From NCBI GenBank assembly GCA_000827495.1, contig KN817520.1:319979-383978 (forward strand): DNA of 64,000 nt, read 5' to 3'. The stretch is from Hypholoma sublateritium FD-334 SS-4 (Eukaryota > Basidiomycota > Agaricomycetes > Agaricales > Strophariaceae). Numbering within the stretch: position 1 is the stretch's first letter; each line of letters opens with the position of its first letter. This document shows positions 22,505-34,390 of the stretch, in pieces. The notes beneath the pieces are model-generated. The model saw only the letters and a program-made list of their open reading frames with translations. It was not told where the DNA came from and did not search any database. Made by a program: the position numbers and the translations under genes.

Positions 22505-25302
22505 ATGCTCGGTATCTGGGGGCGTTCTAGTCTGGTACGACCACCGATGTCCGGTGCGGTCAGGCTCACACCCGCTCGGTACCTCCACGGGTCGCTGGGG
22601 CCACACAGAAGTAGCCCTGGCGTTCAACGTACACTCAACGCCAGTCTGGCAATACATTCTTTCCGAGCCTTTGGAGTGCGATTCAATTCAACACAAGCAC
22701 CTGCGCCAAAGTCAACGCCTCCGGAGAAACGTTCTCTGTTAGCGCGATTCCTGCCTAAGCCAGCTGTATCCAAAGGCGCGCCAAATACCTCGTCTTTCCG
22801 GAAGATACTTGTCCTGGCCAAACCGGAATGGAAGCCGTTGACGCTAGCTATTGGTTTACTTCTGGGATCGTCGGCCGTTTCGATGAGTGTACCGTTCACG
22901 ATAGGCAAACTCATCGACTTTTTCTCGACCCAGAGCCCAGTGAGCATCATGCTCTACGCGTAACCGACACATTCTGATCGTTCTTGCAGCAAATACCGTT
23001 TGGACTTTCTGCGTGGCAGGCTTCGGCTGGTCTTTTGCTGTTATTCACCCTCGGAGCAGCTGCGAATGCGGGACGCGCAATGCTTATGAGGCTTTCAGGT
23101 ATGAATACCGTCCTTCCCGAGCTTCCATATGAGTAACGTACCATCTCCATAGGTCAAAGAATTGTGGCACGCTTACGCGAACGGACATTCGCTGCTGCGC
23201 TGAAACAAGAGGTTGAATTTGTCGAAAAGGGAGAAGGCGACGTGCTGAGCAGGCTCAGTGGTGACTCTGCCATTGTTGGCGAAAGGTAAGACTCAATGAA
23301 AACGAGCTTACAAGTGCTTATATACATCCAGCGTTACTCAGAATTTGTCGGATGGTCTACGAGCAGTCGTTATGTCCACTGTTGGGCGTAAGTGATGTCA
23401 TATATGCGCTGTATTTGGACGCTCATTCAGAGACAACAGTCGGTGCCATGTTCTATGTATCTCCGCAACTCACATTCGCAATGCTTGCCATCGTCCCTCC
23501 GGTTTCATTGGGTGCCGTGGGTTCACATTCCAACCCCACATCACCTTATTGCTGAAAATACCTCCAGGTATTCTACGGGCGCTATTTGAAGAAACTTTCG
23601 AACCAGACGCAAGAAGCCATGGGTGAAATGACAAAAGTTGCCACCGAATCGATTTCCGCCTTGCGTACTGTCCAAGCTTTCAACGCTATTCCTCAGGAAG
23701 AACAGAAATACCATGAAAAAGTCACAGACGCCCTCAAACTCCAACGGAAAGAAGCCATAGCCAGTGGAATATTCTTTGGTAGTACGGGCTGGAGCGGAAA
23801 TGTTACACTGCTTGGGCTTCTTGGTTACGGTATATCTCATTCTTACTTTCCTGACCAAGCTTATTCAGAATAGACAGGTGGGACTCTGGTTTCTCAGGGA
23901 GCAATCTCAGTTGGAGACCTCACTAGTCTGCTACTCTATACTGTCTATGTGGGAAGCGGTTTGCAGATGCTGACGTACGTCCCTCTTCATTTCGTAGACG
24001 CGCGTAGCTGACCTTGTTCGAATCAGTACATTCTTCGTAAGTGAACTTTTTCCGCCTCCAGCACAGCTCTCATACTCCCCAGTCTTCCATCATGCGCGGA
24101 ATTGGTGCAGGAATGCGTGTCTTCGAAGTCCTTGATAGGTCCCCTGCGATTCCGCATGCTCAGGGTGATGAAGTCAAGAAGAACCATCTCGGCGTCATCA
24201 AATTCGAACGTGTCTTTTTTGAATATCCCAGCAGAAAAGGTGTCCCCATCCTTAAAGACTTTGATCTTGAGTTGGTCCCCGGGCAAAGTGTGGCGATTGT
24301 GTGCGTGTCCTTCTGCATTGCGCCCTATCAATCATTATTAATTGCTCCCATTTTAGTGGTGAGAGTGGGGGAGGAAAATCTTCTATACATTCTCTCCTCT
24401 TGCGATATTATGATCCTATACAAGGCAAGATCACATGCGATGGGAAAGGTACACCTCAAAATATATTGTCCTTATACACTCCCCTCACATGCTGTCTAGA
24501 TATTCGTGAGTTCTCCACAACTTCGTGGCGTCAAACAATCGGTGTCGTACCCCAGGACCCCGTGCTGTTCACGGGAACCATCGCTTCCAACATTGCATTC
24601 GGAAACCCGACAGCTACGCGGGAGGAGATCGAGAATGTGGCCAGGGAGGCCAATTGTGAGTTCGTTTGGGGAATGCCTGATGGATTTGACACACACAGTG
24701 AGTGCTAGACCCGTTGAAGTTGCCGTGCTTCGCTCACCAGGTTCCCCAGTTGGTCGGCTGAGCTTGAGTGGGGGACAGCGTCAACGCCTCGCAATAGCAC
24801 GCGCGTTGCTCAAGAAACCGGTCGTTTTGGCCCTCGATGAGGCCACGAGCGCACTTGATGCTACATCTGAAAGAAGGGTGAGCTTATGTGAAGCTTCGGT
24901 CTGCATACTTGTTGATGCTCGATATATCAGGTAAACGATGCCATTGATAAGATTCTCCGGTCAAGGAAGACAACGGTGCTGATCGTCGCCCATCGTTTGT
25001 CGACCATCGCCCGTGCAGAGCGCATCGTGGTTCTTGAAGGGGGGCGTATTTCCGAGTCGGGGACATACCAAGAACTAGTAATGCTTCCCTCTGATTTTAG
25101 TTCGACCTTGACAGCTAACATTGCCTGGTGTCAGGTCGCGCGCTCGGATTCACGATTCCGGGCACTAATGGCCGCACAACTGAACGCCGCTGCTGGGGAA
25201 ACTACAAGCGTCGTGGCCGAAGAGGCAAGCGAAGACGAGGCCGAAACCCTCGAGGTCGAAGTCGAGGAGGTGACACGCACTACCGAGACCCGAACTTCAT
25301 GA
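22505..25302 (+). CDS. Mitochondrial ABC half-transporter (ABCB10/MDL-like)
   Basis: Inner-membrane exporter of the ABCB half-transporter type (fungal Mdl1/Mdl2 group). Fourteen exons join in frame to 712 residues: first exon 22505-22939, last 25135-25302, including a 10-nt microexon at 24027-24036 (encodes TFF with flanking bases). ATG at 22505 gives an Arg/Ser-rich targeting sequence ([14 protein letters not shown]..., RFNSTQAP). The transmembrane domain contains [20 protein letters not shown] and [21 protein letters not shown]. The nucleotide-binding domain has Walker [11 protein letters not shown]-loop VVPQDPVLF, signature LSGGQRQ, Walker [13 protein letters not shown] and H-loop IVAHRLSTI, all intact. 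The tail is acidic ([14 protein letters not shown]). Peptide or haem-pathway substrates are known for relatives; here unknown. Confidence 0.92.
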
Positions 25303-25671
25303 CAGGCAATAACGCCACGATCTATTTCTCCCCCCTAATCACGAACGGTATGTTCGGTTTGTGCATCTACTCATAATAATCACACCATCTCTCCACTCCA
25401 GCATTGTATTGAACTTACACCATCTTTTTCTTTTATTTACGTTTAGTAGCAATTAGAATGCATACGCGCAATTTGCGAGGCTTGCGCACTGCCTACGGTC
25501 ACCCCGTCATCCCGTAATTGAAATCTCTAATACCGAAATACACGCCTAGGCCTCATGCAGCGTCGTTAGACAGACATGAGTGACATCATCACCATCGGTA
25601 GCAACCACGGACTATTAAAAGCGGCTTCGTGCCCTCCGCAGGCCCTCCGCATCTATTCCCTCACCCTCACC
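25303..25671. other. Intergenic region
   Basis: 3' flank of the ABC gene and promoter of the coiled-coil gene. No other feature was seen. Confidence 0.4.
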
Positions 25672-26775
25672 ATGGACACACTATCCTCCCCGGCGATTAG
25701 CTCAGTCGCAATCGACGCACAGGTCGAACGAGTGAAATCTTTCAGTACGGACATCAATGCTCCCTTGAACGGGCTAACGGTTCGATTATCACGGGTCTTC
25801 CGCTGATACTTGGGTCTAATGGATTGAGTCCGGTCGGCGTGCCACGTGCAGGCTGCGTTTGACGCGCTGAATGTGCAAACGATGCAGGTTGCCCTCCTTG
25901 GGGAAGTTGGGACGCCGGAGGAGTTCGACGAGTGCGTCCATCTGCTTGCCATGCGCAGATGCTTTCCCGTCCGGTGATGAGCTGACGGGTGGACTGGCGT
26001 AGGCTGCGGCAGCGGATGCGCAGTCAGGATCAGAAGCATAGAGAGGGCCTCCAGGAGATCCAGAGTGAGCGTTGATTTTCACCGTCCTGAGTTGTTGTAG
26101 ACGAGAAATACCAGGTGTCCTGGATGATCTGCTGCAGAATCAGATAATGGAGGCGATGAGGGAGAAAGGTATCCGGAGACCCCTGCGTGTGCATTTCGAG
26201 CCTTTTCCTGATAATCTGGTCCCTGGATAGTGGAGGAGGAGATCAAAAGCCAGATCGACGAGCTTGTGAGGGAGCAGGTTGCACAGTGCCTCAAGGAGCA
26301 CATCCCACCGGCGCTCCAGGACGAGTTCGCGATGAGCAAGCGCGAGTTGGAGGAGCTCAACCTCCGGCTGCACAATTCGTGAGCGGGGACCGTGTGTACC
26401 CTGCTTCCATCGCTAATGAAGACTGCCCGCCAGCGAGAGCCGCCGCGCCAACGGCAAGCTCAGGTCGGAGAAGCCCAACGACGCACTCGCGACGATGCTC
26501 ATGAGCGACGGGAGTGTCAGCGCTGCGTATCCCAAGGACTTGAAAGGGCTGTTCTCGCTCGATGGTGAGCGTTAGTCAAATCGCTGACCGTGCAAACATG
26601 TGAGCGCCCGTACTCACGCATACCTGCACCCCACCCCGCAGCGGACACGATCAGTGCGCTGATAAAGGAATACGAGCTCCCGGAGCCCGTAGTGGCTGAG
26701 GCTGCGCGCGACCGGTCACGGAACTTGAATCGCCTGATGCACTTCTGCGGCGTGCGCTATCAATTGGTGGACTGA
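25672..26775 (+). CDS. Unrecognised coiled-coil protein, 245 aa
   Basis: Seven exons join exactly in frame: 25672-25779, 25852-25973, 26024-26064, 26115-26168, 26231-26378, 26434-26564 and 26642-26775, giving 245 residues from MDTLSSPAISSVAID. The middle is a strongly charged helical region (IMEAMREKVEEEIKSQIDEL, then EHIPPALQDEFAMSKRELEELN) expected to form a coiled coil. The C-terminal block, DTISALIKEYELPEPV then RNLNRLMHFCGVRYQLVD, is the most domain-like part. I do not recognise a named family. Intact frames through six splice junctions argue strongly that it is a real gene. Lies downstream of the ABC gene on the same strand. Confidence 0.8.
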
Positions 26776-28323
26776 GATTCTCCCTGCTCTTTTGAGGACG
26801 CTGGAACTGATTGCGATTTGTGCTGGGCATGCGTAGGTTCGTGGTGGTGGGATGCGCTAGACATGGTTCAAATATGGGTCCATGGTCGGTATTTTGTGGA
26901 TGTAGGTGCTGCTTTAGGATTCGTGTTTTGGTTCTCTTTTATTTTGCGGGATGGCAGGTCTTGGAAACTGCTTACCTTTACTTTTACTTACATAAATGAA
27001 GCTATTGCCAGAGAGTAACTCGTGCCTTCGGGCTCAAGTTCGATTCAGGTGTCTCAAGCACTGGCATAAGGGCGATTTGATTTCTATGTTGGCCGTGCAT
27101 TAGCAGGGTGATTTCTTGGTAGTCTGCATCACCTGAAACATCGTATCTTGGACATAAATTCAACGACAAGGTTTTCGAGATATCCCAGTCAACATTTATA
27201 TAAATTCAAGTTCGACGTGTGGACGAAAGCCTTGAAGTCGTTCAATGAGCGCCGAGCTCGGCAGCCTCGGCAGCAGGAGATCCACGGTCATTCCCGTCAT
27301 TCTACTTTTATTCCTCCGTCATCATCTCAAAGATTGGCCAGCGGCTTCACATGTCGTGCATCTTGCCCATGCAGTTCGCATCCTATTTTCAAAGTTGGGA
27401 ATTCTCTCCTAGTACGGGTTAACTGCGTGTGTGAGTCGTGTGTACTCTGTGAGTGAAATGCTCATGCATTCCTGTCATGTGCTGATTTCCGATTGGTTTC
27501 CATACGGTTGCTTTCCCTTCTTTCTTCAAATACTCGTTCTACGCAGCGCCAAGAGTCCATGGAGTTGCTGCTTGGCAGCCCGGGCCCCGAGTCCGCCGGA
27601 TGGAATCGCTGGTTCAGAGGTTTTTTTCCAATCCCAGATGTCCTCTAACGGTTCACCGGCCACCGTAGTATAGCGTGAGTTCAAGTCAACTGCGTACCAT
27701 TCAACATTACTTAGTTCAACAGTCAACTGCAACGTATAAGCTTGATATAAACGAAGTTCTTGAACGTTCAACGATCCACCGCGTTCAAGCCAGTAAATCA
27801 TGCACATTTCAGTTGGAGTAACGAAGGTGGGCTCAACGAGTCTATCTAATATCTCACTCACCACCCCTAGTCTGCAGGGCCACCCGGCCACCCACCTCCC
27901 ATTGTTCTCGAACTTCGAAGTGTTTGCAGTGGCCTCAGACCGAGTCATCTAAGGGACATCTAATACAGCTTCTCGCTTGCTCTTGGTAACGAACCACCCA
28001 GTGCCTAATCTTTATTTGAACCATGTACACGCCAGAACACCACGCCGAACCCGGGAATGCCAAATTTTTGCTGATTTGTCACTGGAGTGGCTTTGGCCTG
28101 TGTCACATCCCTGTCCCCCCTTTTGCTTCTTACTACCCATTGTTGGTTCCACATCGAATATCGTCAGCCACCTTGAGAATCTCTGTGAAGACGACCGCTC
28201 TAATCCACCAATATGCCATCTTCCACATTCTCGTCTAGCAGCAGTTTTTCGTCATCTTGTAAGCTTCACGATGCTCTAACTGCATAGGTCGAAACCTGAT
28301 GGATATTTCCAGCTAGTGACTTA
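26776..28323. other. Gene-poor region with direct repeat
   Basis: 1.5 kb between the coiled-coil gene and the kinase remnant. It holds the direct repeat at 27384-27543. A 140-codon minus-strand open frame (27526-27948) has no recognisable features and is not called. Confidence 0.4.
27384..27543 (+). repeat. Direct repeat flanking the FunK1 remnant, left copy
   Basis: About 160 bp similar, in the same orientation, to 31321-31475. Both begin TATTTTCAAAGTTGGGAAT and share GTGAGTCGTGT, GAATGAAATG-like text and GATTTCC..TGG/GATTTCCATA. Divergence is clear, so this is an old repeat. Confidence 0.65.
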
Positions 28324-30757
28324 ATGGCTAGCCTCACACCCTCCAGGGTCGGCCTCACCAGCTCTCAGCGTGGCAACACATCTGGCATCCAGGAAGCTTT
28401 GGACGCTGACTTCGATGGTGCCGTATACGAGTATCTGTCAGTCCCATGTTTCGCCGAGGTCATCTGGGGCTTGGACGCAACGCGAATCAAAGCAATTACC
28501 GATGCTGGGCTGACCCTTCGAGAAGATTTCCTGCAAGAATACGCTCACATCTTGTCGACCAAGGGAAAATACGAACCGTTTCTTCATCGGCCGTTCCGCG
28601 AGATGGCAAAGGCTCTACAAGAAGACGTCTGCCACGAAGGAAGACCCCAAGCTCTTGACATACTTTTGGGATGGGAAGGGCGCAGTTATCCTGAGCAGCA
28701 AATCCGATACCAAGCAATGCGTCAATCGCAAACGGAAACCTGACCTCTTGGAGGTGCATATTCCATTTCTCGAAGACGGGTCGCTTGCAGATCCTAATGC
28801 ATATTCCCAACCAATTGATATGCCAACGCCTAAATGGAGCGAAATTCGGGTCGCTGTCGAATTCAACAAAAAGGCAATACGACCATTTGAAGACATTCCT
28901 GAAGACTCACCTGGCACGCCATCTTCTTCGCATGTAATGCCCAGCGGTGTAGCCAAAAAGCGCTCTACAACAGCACGTTCAAGGGCCGCCAGTATAAATA
29001 GCGTTCAATCAATTGACAGTGGTACTTCGGAAGGAAATGCAGTAGCCGCTTCCAGTCTCACATCGGGGACCAGTGTCGGAACCAGCTCGAAGCGCTCCCG
29101 GGAAGCTGACGTTTCTGACGTTGGCGGGCCCAAGAAAAAGGGTCGGCGCGCAATGACAGCGGATGCGCCTCAGCTTGCGACGTATGCTCTTGAATCTTTT
29201 TATGAAGGAAATCGCCCCTATACAACAGGATTTCTCGTCGATGGTCTTTACCTCAGCCTCTGGTATTCCGACAGGTCTGTGGCTATGTTCTGCCCTCCAT
29301 TTGACTTTACCGCTCCGGGAGGTGTCGTCAATCTAGGACTTGCTCTTTTCGCCGCCAGCCAGTGCACCATGAAGCAAGCCGGATTCGACCCCTATCTGTA
29401 CCGCTTTATTCATCCTGCGCCGGAGCAGCCTATCATGAGTAGCCATGGCATTGCTCTTGAACGGCCCGAGGACGACCTGTCTAAACTATGCCATAAGTTT
29501 CCTGCAACGGCGTTGACCAAGGAACAACTATGTAAAGTTCTTTCTCAGTATAGGGGAATTACTGGCCGTGGAACCTTGGTGGCAGTCGCAAGGTGGGGCG
29601 CTGTGGGCAGTACAAGTTCTGCAAGGGATTACGTCCTCAAGCTTAGCTGGCAGTATAGCACTCGCAACCACGAAGGAGACATTATAGCGAGGCTTCGCGT
29701 GGCCATTCCAGCATGGGGTGACCGCCTTCCTGATCCTTTGTTCTCCTCGACACTAAGTGCCATCAAACTTGAAATTAATCTTCCGCGAGCCCGAGTTCGA
29801 GACGCCCTCAGGTTGGTCAAGGGCACTGACGAAGCACTTGAGGTTGATGATCATTGCCTGCACGCTTTTGTCACCAATTGATTCAAGAATATCTGGGAAG
29901 CAGAATCCGTCCACGAGTCCAAACGTATTTTTCTCGATTGTCTCGAATGTAAGCATGCATACCTTCGTGCTTCTATAAAACTCATCTCACATATTTCGTC
30001 AGGTCATTATCACGCATGGAACACAGAGAAAGTTCTCCGTCGCAACATCAGCGAGAACAATCTCATGATCTACCAGCCAGACGTGACGGTCAGAGGCGCG
30101 CTCTCCGAGCCCAAAGAAAACGCCGAGCCTAGGCCATCCCGTGGAATCCTCAATGATTTTGATATGGCGTCTGAGTTTGCCTTGGACAGTAAAGTTCGGC
30201 TTGCCGCCCACCATGGCACACTTCCTTTCATGGCTCGCGATCTTCTCCTCCATATGGAAATGATGCAAGGCCTTCCCTCCGCTGGGAGAAAGCAAAATCC
30301 CAAGCACCGATTTAAACACAATGTTGAACACCCGCCCCCGGAACACCATCATTATCGTCATGATCTAGAGTCCTTCTTTTATATCTTGGTTTGGGTAACT
30401 ACCCATTATGACCTCAAGAAGCGCAAACGAGTTCAACCCTTGAGAGATTCCGGTCTTCAACGCTGGGAAGATCCAAATATCACCAATGTTTCTGCCGCCA
30501 AATTGCACTTGTTCGAAAGTCAGGTTGGACTTGCACCATTTGAGGATTCCGTGATCGCCCAGTGGGAAATGGTATGGTTCGATTGGGTTTTGCCGCTGCA
30601 AGGAATGTTTGCCGGCGCTTTCGCTGCCGCGAATGTGGCTTATTATGAGGTTCCACGTCGAACGGATTTCGATTACGAAACTTGTGGCGGGATGATAACT
30701 TTCGAGAAGTTCATGCAAAGGATGGGGGAAACACCTCGTGGATTGAACTTTGGATAG
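28324..30757 (+). pseudogene. FunK1 fungal-type protein kinase, decayed
   Basis: Member of the FunK1 kinase family that is expanded in mushrooms. The N-terminal helical region starts at 28324 (MASLTPSRVGLTSSQ). A one-base shift near 28615-28640 is needed to reach TSATKEDPKLLTYFWDGKG in the next frame, which then runs to a TGA at 29879-29881. The homologous text continues past that stop (FKNIWEAESVHESKRIFLDC), across a short intron, to LRRNISENNLM and ILNDFDMAS, ending at 30757. The kinase N-lobe keeps GRGTLVAVARWG and YVLKLSWQ. The catalytic loop, HRDIS in active members, reads RRNIS, so the catalytic Asp is Asn. Frameshift, stop and lost Asp together indicate a dead gene, barring sequencing errors. 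Confidence 0.85.
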
Positions 30758-31639
30758 AGTCGGTAATGCGTGTTAGGGATGTAGTTACTCATTTCTCTGT
30801 CATAGCTATGGCCTTAGAATTCCGTTGGCTGAGCTGCTTTTTGATATGACATTTTCACTGTCCAGATAAGTAACATCACACAATTATACCAAGTACGTAG
30901 CACGCCGTCGAACATCTATCCGCTCATTTTCTATTAGCCGTACGCACTGCGCAGTAATACACAGGATTTATCTTTAGAAATGCTTCGGAAATACTTACTT
31001 AAATTGTACTTAGATCGATTCCTTAACTCTGCAGCCTGCTCGCGTGGTCCGAGGTCCCTGCTCAACCCGAATATTACTTGAACGGATTTTAATGACTGAT
31101 ATCTAAGGCCTTTAGACCAACTTTAGAACTCCATTCAACTTGAAGTTGAGTCAGAGCAAAACGGCTGACTGATCCCTGTGCACCAAATAACAACCAAATA
31201 ATGTCCGAGTAGTCCTTGCAAATGAAACTGAACGGGCAATATTCCTTTGATGTTCCCTTGATGTTCCTTCCTCTCAGACATGTCACAGATAGCAAAAGTA
31301 AACTAGTGAGCATCTTTCCCTATTTTCAAAGTTGGGAATATTCTCCCAGTGTTATGGGCCACCTCTGTGAGTCGTGTACTTCTCTGAATGAAATGCCTGT
31401 CAATAGCTTGATTTCAGTTGATTTCCATATGGCAGTGTCACCGCTTTTCCTTCTTCCTCGAAGTCGCATTCACTGAATCCCACACCAACGCCGACTTTCC
31501 AGACCTACTGTATGTACACCACACTGTTGATCAGTTCCATGGGACTCTTGAGTCTTGAGGGAAAGCGACACCATTATAAATATGAGAAACACTACAAAGG
31601 CGGCCTCCGAGTCGGTTGGAGTTGTTGCTATCCTTGACC
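30758..31639. other. Intergenic region with right direct repeat
   Basis: AT-rich spacer upstream of MFS transporter 1. It holds the right copy of the kinase-flanking direct repeat (31321-31475). No gene was seen. Confidence 0.4.
31321..31475 (+). repeat. Direct repeat flanking the FunK1 remnant, right copy
   Basis: Pairs with 27384-27543; see that entry. It ends about 165 bp upstream of the MFS 1 start codon. Confidence 0.65.
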
Positions 31640-33920
31640 ATGTCTGTCAGTATCAACGAATCTGGGCCCAGCGCCATCAAGTTGGACGGTGGTGGACTCC
31701 CCCTTATTCCTCAACCGACCAATTCACCCACTGACCCACTGAATTATCCAAATGTACGCGCGTTCTGCAAACGTGTTTCCCTTCTCCATTGTGCATATAT
31801 TCACTGACAATGCACCAAGTGGCTGAAATATGCTATCCTCGGACAAGTATCCCTACTGGCCTTTGTGTCAACACTCAATGTTGCGATCATCAATCCGGCG
31901 GTCGTCCCTCTCGCCAAAGAATTCGACATCCCCCCCGTGACTGCAACGTATCAGACGACGGTGGCCATTGGGGTTAGCGCTCTTGGACCGCTTGTTTTTA
32001 CACCTTTCGCAAACGTGTATGGACGCAGGCCCGCTTATTTAATCTCGGTCTTGATTGGTTTCGCAACAGCGGTGGGATCTGCCACAGCAACGTCTTACGG
32101 CAGGCTCGTCGGCGCACGCATATTTAATGGGTTCGGGCCCTCCGCCGCACAGGGCTTAGGTGCAGGCACGGTTGTAGACCTCTTCTACGGTCACCAGCGA
32201 GGCAGAGCAATGGGAATATTCACGCTCATGTCGACCAATGGTGCTCACTTAGCCCCCCTTGTATGTTCCATTTCTTACCTTCAAACGTCGCATGATAACT
32301 TCACATATGTAGATTGGTGGATATGTTGCAAGAGATAGAGGCTGGCGGTGGTGTTTCTGGGTTGGCGCAATCGTCAACGGGATCATATTTTTAGTCGTCT
32401 TCTTCTGCATGCCCGAGACCTTATTCGACAGGCCCGATGATTTCGCGGACCAAGTTTCCGACGAAGACAAGGTGATCATAGCCCAACTCGAAAATATCTC
32501 GACCCCTGGGGAAATTTACCGGCCCCCACCTATGACACTCAAAACTTATTTCCATCGTATGTGGTTTTGGGATCTCGATAAGCCAACATCGCGCCAAGTC
32601 AAAGCGAAGGACTTCGGCGCTAAACCGCTCAGTATGCTGAAATACCCATCTGTATTTTTTCCGGCATTATATTAGTGCGCATTTATATCCTATAAATTAT
32701 CTAACTGATGGACTGATTCTTTCCCAAAGTGCTTTGACTTATGGTTTCGCTTCCATTGAGCCGGCGGTGACTTTGGCTACACTCTTCTCAAACATCTACA
32801 AATTTGACACTGTGCAGAACGGGTGCGTTTGCAAGTGTCATTCCACAATCTTACCAACTTATGTATCATACATCCAACCAGATTAGCGAACGGACTGAGC
32901 TTGTTAATTGGAGCGTGAGCCAGTTTTGGATGGGACACCTGTTTTCCGCTGTCTCACCGGCGTCTGGGATCTCACAGTTCGCTGGGGGAGCTTTGCTCCG
33001 GATCTGTCACAGATGCCATAATGCGACGTGCTCGCAAACGCGCTCTCGAACGAGGAGATACAGTTGCCCCAGAAGTTCGCTTGCAAGGAATCTGGACTGG
33101 AGCAATTCTTGCACCGATAGGACTGTTGATGTGAGTCTTTCCTGCTCGCCCTCGTGAATTGAAGAGCAGCCCATCGACATAATTGTCATTTATATTCATA
33201 TCTAGATGTGAGTTGCTCGTTCATTACTTACCATCCGTGAGATGAATCGTCCTTTATTGCAGACGGCGTCACAATCCATTTTGCAACAACGTTTGTTGCG
33301 CCATGTATTGGCATGGGTGTGTGATCTTTTGTTGCATTCTATGCATACATTTAACTCTTTTTTTTAGCTATCGCTTGCATTGGAAGTGAGATCCTTTCTG
33401 ATACATCAGAACCATCGGAACTCACCCTGCAAAAGTTCAAATTGTCACTTCCGTATGCTACACTTACAGCTGCGGTGACTGTTATCGTCACCGAAGTAAT
33501 GATGTCAGCCTGTGCTTCAAGTAAGTCATTGGTGCCTCGGTTTATGCATTCATTGTTTAATCAAATCTTGCAGTTTCTTTCGCCAGATCTTTGGTATGAC
33601 TGTGGGGTTCTATTCGTAAGTTGTATGCACTGCATTCTTTGTCCTATTCTTCTAACCTGCACTTTCTCAATCAGCATCCCTCTTGGGGAACGGGTGACTA
33701 TCTTCCATCCAGGTTGCTTCTTATCTTACGATCATATACTAGATTGGATTCGAGTGGTCTTCTGCTCTATTTGCTGCAATATGGTGCGGGTAGCTCAAAC
33801 CTTGTCCCGAACAAATCTAATGGTTTCGCATCTAGTATTGTTAGTTTCTTCCCGATTGTCGTATTGATGTACCACGGGCCGAGATGGAGAATGTTGCTCG
33901 GTGAGCCGTCCATATATTAA
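31640..33920 (+). CDS. MFS transporter 1 (DHA1-like)
   Basis: Proton-driven membrane transporter of the major facilitator superfamily, plasma membrane expected. Multi-exon gene from ATG 31640 (MSVSINESGPSAIKLDGGG) to TAA 33918-33920 (RMLLGEPSIY). Exon 1 ends DPLNYPN; the next starts WLKYAILGQVSLLAF. The loop 2-3 motif appears as NVYGRRPAYL, and the loop 4-5 region as YGHQRGRAMGIFTLMSTNG. Later exons, read through short introns, give GELCSGSVTDA, RLQGIWTGAI, VTSVCYTYSC and FFRQIFGMTVGFYS; the last intron removes GTGACT...CTAG so that IPLGER joins IGFEWSS. The central cytoplasmic loop is long and acidic. Tandem paralogue of the next gene, with the same exon plan. The substrate is unknown; DHA1-type relatives move drugs, polyamines or metabolites. 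Confidence 0.87.
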
Positions 33921-34390
33921 GGCCATTTTCGATATTACACTGCGCAATCTTGGTTCTCTGTCAGTCTGCTTTCCAGTAATGATTTAGAATTTGAATTTGA
34001 TATTCCATTTACGCAAGCCGTACAAAGATGCAACTGTGCTTAAAGTGCGAAGGTGTTGATCAGCCGAGCCGCTGCACTTACGGCGCAAGCTTAGAACCCC
34101 ACGAGACACAATATTGTTCTTGGCGTCTCAGTGCCACCCTCTGACCAACGCACATCACATGGACCACCCTTATTGCCGCCAACGGTCCTTGGAATAACCT
34201 CTTGGTCGCAGCAGATCCCTCTTCCTTCTTCTCAACTTCCTAGTTTTGCTATTTATTTCTCGTTTGCATGGGATACTTGAGGAACCGGCGCGACATATCA
34301 TATAAAGACTCGACAGTTAGAGGCGCTACCCAGGCTCGCCGAAGTCCTCAAAGTTTATAGGAAGCCTTGAACTTGCTACACTCTTCAGTC
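33921..34390. other. Intergenic region between tandem MFS genes
   Basis: 470 bp spacer serving as MFS 1 terminator and MFS 2 promoter. A possible TATA-like ATATAAAG lies near 34300-34308, about 85 bp before the start codon. Confidence 0.4.

Noticed and set aside
22189..22657. Minus-strand open frames overlapping the 5' part of the ABC gene
   Set aside because: They run opposite to a well-supported gene start and contain no family features; treated as antisense shadows and promoter sequence.
27030..27060. AGTTCGATTC, resembling a tRNA T-loop
   Set aside because: Flanking bases do not form the T stem and no acceptor stem or anticodon arm can be drawn.
27526..27948. A 140-codon minus-strand open frame
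   Set aside because: No recognisable motif, no introns or paralogue to support it, and it overlaps the edge of a repeat.
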